DNA of 62,861 bases from the NCBI GenBank assembly GCA_964411985.1, contig CAYPNF010000049.1, positions 1-62,861 on the forward strand, given 5' to 3'. The position numbers were made by a program, and so were the translations under genes. The notes below the pieces were generated by a model. That model did not search any database and had not been told where the DNA came from. It saw only the letters and a list, made by a program, of their open reading frames with translations. The stretch is from CAYPNF01 sp964411985. Its GTDB lineage: Bacteria > Verrucomicrobiota > Verrucomicrobiia > Limisphaerales > J093. Shown here piece by piece: positions 62,712 to 62,861 of this stretch (position 1 is the stretch's first letter; each line of letters begins with the position of its first letter).

Positions 62712-62861
62712 ACCTCGTTTGCCATCTTGCCCGCTCTTGGCGTTGCAGACACACTCTCCTCGCCGCGATGCTGTTACCCATCCTCCTCCAGGCTGGGGAT
62801 CCCATGCTAACCTCACTTTCGATACTCGCCGGTTGGTTTCATCCCGACCCGCGCATTTCCT
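62708..62861 (+). CDS. 5' part of a further secreted-protein gene, cut by the window end
   Basis: Starts at the ATG overlapping the previous stop and stays open to the end of the window (51 codons). It reads MNLVCHLARSWRCRHTLLAA, then MLLPILLQAGD, which looks like a long signal peptide with a basic n-region and hydrophobic core. The mature part cannot be identified. It is translationally coupled to the glucuronidase-like gene, so it continues this operon. Confidence 0.6.
   Translation, partial: MNLVCHLARSWRCRHTLLAAMLLPILLQAGDPMLTSLSILAGWFHPDPRIS

Noticed and set aside
1..62861. tRNA, rRNA or tmRNA genes
   Set aside because: I scanned for T-loop-like and rRNA-like sequences by eye and found none that fold convincingly; a tRNAscan run would settle it.

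Overview
The window looks like a chromosomal segment of a GC-rich Verrucomicrobiota bacterium, probably of the Limisphaerales/Pedosphaera type (old subdivision 3). This is inferred from gene content alone: ThuA/DUF1080 proteins, Tat-exported Gfo/Idh/MocA oxidoreductases, DUF2961 (GH172) and GH127 hydrolases, HzsA-like CxxCH proteins, planctomycete/verrucomicrobial ECF sigma factors next to WD40-tailed Ser/Thr kinases, and abundant palindromic repeats. No rRNA, tRNA, CRISPR array or replication origin was seen.

Layout. 1-0.7 kb: a vapBC toxin-antitoxin pair. 1-8 kb: a tightly overlapping operon of a GntR/FCD regulator, a secreted nucleoside-hydrolase fusion, a GH5 glucanase, a ThuA-DUF1080 protein and a Tat-exported Gfo/Idh/MocA oxidoreductase. 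It reads as a 3-keto-glycoside type catabolic operon under an autoregulated promoter. 8-9.1 kb: a GbsR/MarR regulator and a DCC-family protein. 9.1-10.4 kb: a four-helix-bundle (S23/IVS/Avd-like) protein gene embedded in five ~115-150 bp long-hairpin repeats. 10.4-24.6 kb: three consecutive modules, each an ECF sigma factor followed by a membrane Ser/Thr kinase with exactly 14 WD40 blades. The first kinase carries two REP-like elements translated in frame. A small RHH protein and a small secreted protein lie between modules.

24.8-37 kb: a secreted repeat protein, a giant HzsA-like/SUMF1 protein (minus strand), GH127 and GH39 hydrolases acting on pentose-containing glycans, and a minus-strand aldehyde dehydrogenase/FAH pair that fits the last steps of non-phosphorylating pentose oxidation. 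37.6-43.4 kb: Sel1-repeat and coiled-coil proteins, a Tat amidohydrolase, a parallel beta-helix protein, a secreted unknown and a 48-residue antitoxin-like ORF. 43.9-46.6 kb: a sigma factor, a zinc-finger anti-sigma factor and a CoA-disulfide-reductase/rhodanese fusion in one operon.

46.7-49.7 kb: a mobile-element nest. A REP-associated tyrosine transposase (RAYT) gene is bracketed by four-hairpin REP units, and one REP is split by a compact IS4-type element. 49.7-62.9 kb: a Tat TIM-barrel protein, a NYN nuclease, a miniature inverted-repeat element, a free-methionine-(R)-sulfoxide reductase, and a four-gene-plus run of secreted proteins (LamG/HzsA-like, GH172, alpha-galactosidase-like, alpha-glucuronidase-like, and a gene running off the end).

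Most of the region serves extracellular polysaccharide breakdown and its sensing. The strongest leads for something new are the four-helix-bundle gene in its hairpin array and the REP elements translated inside a protein kinase.
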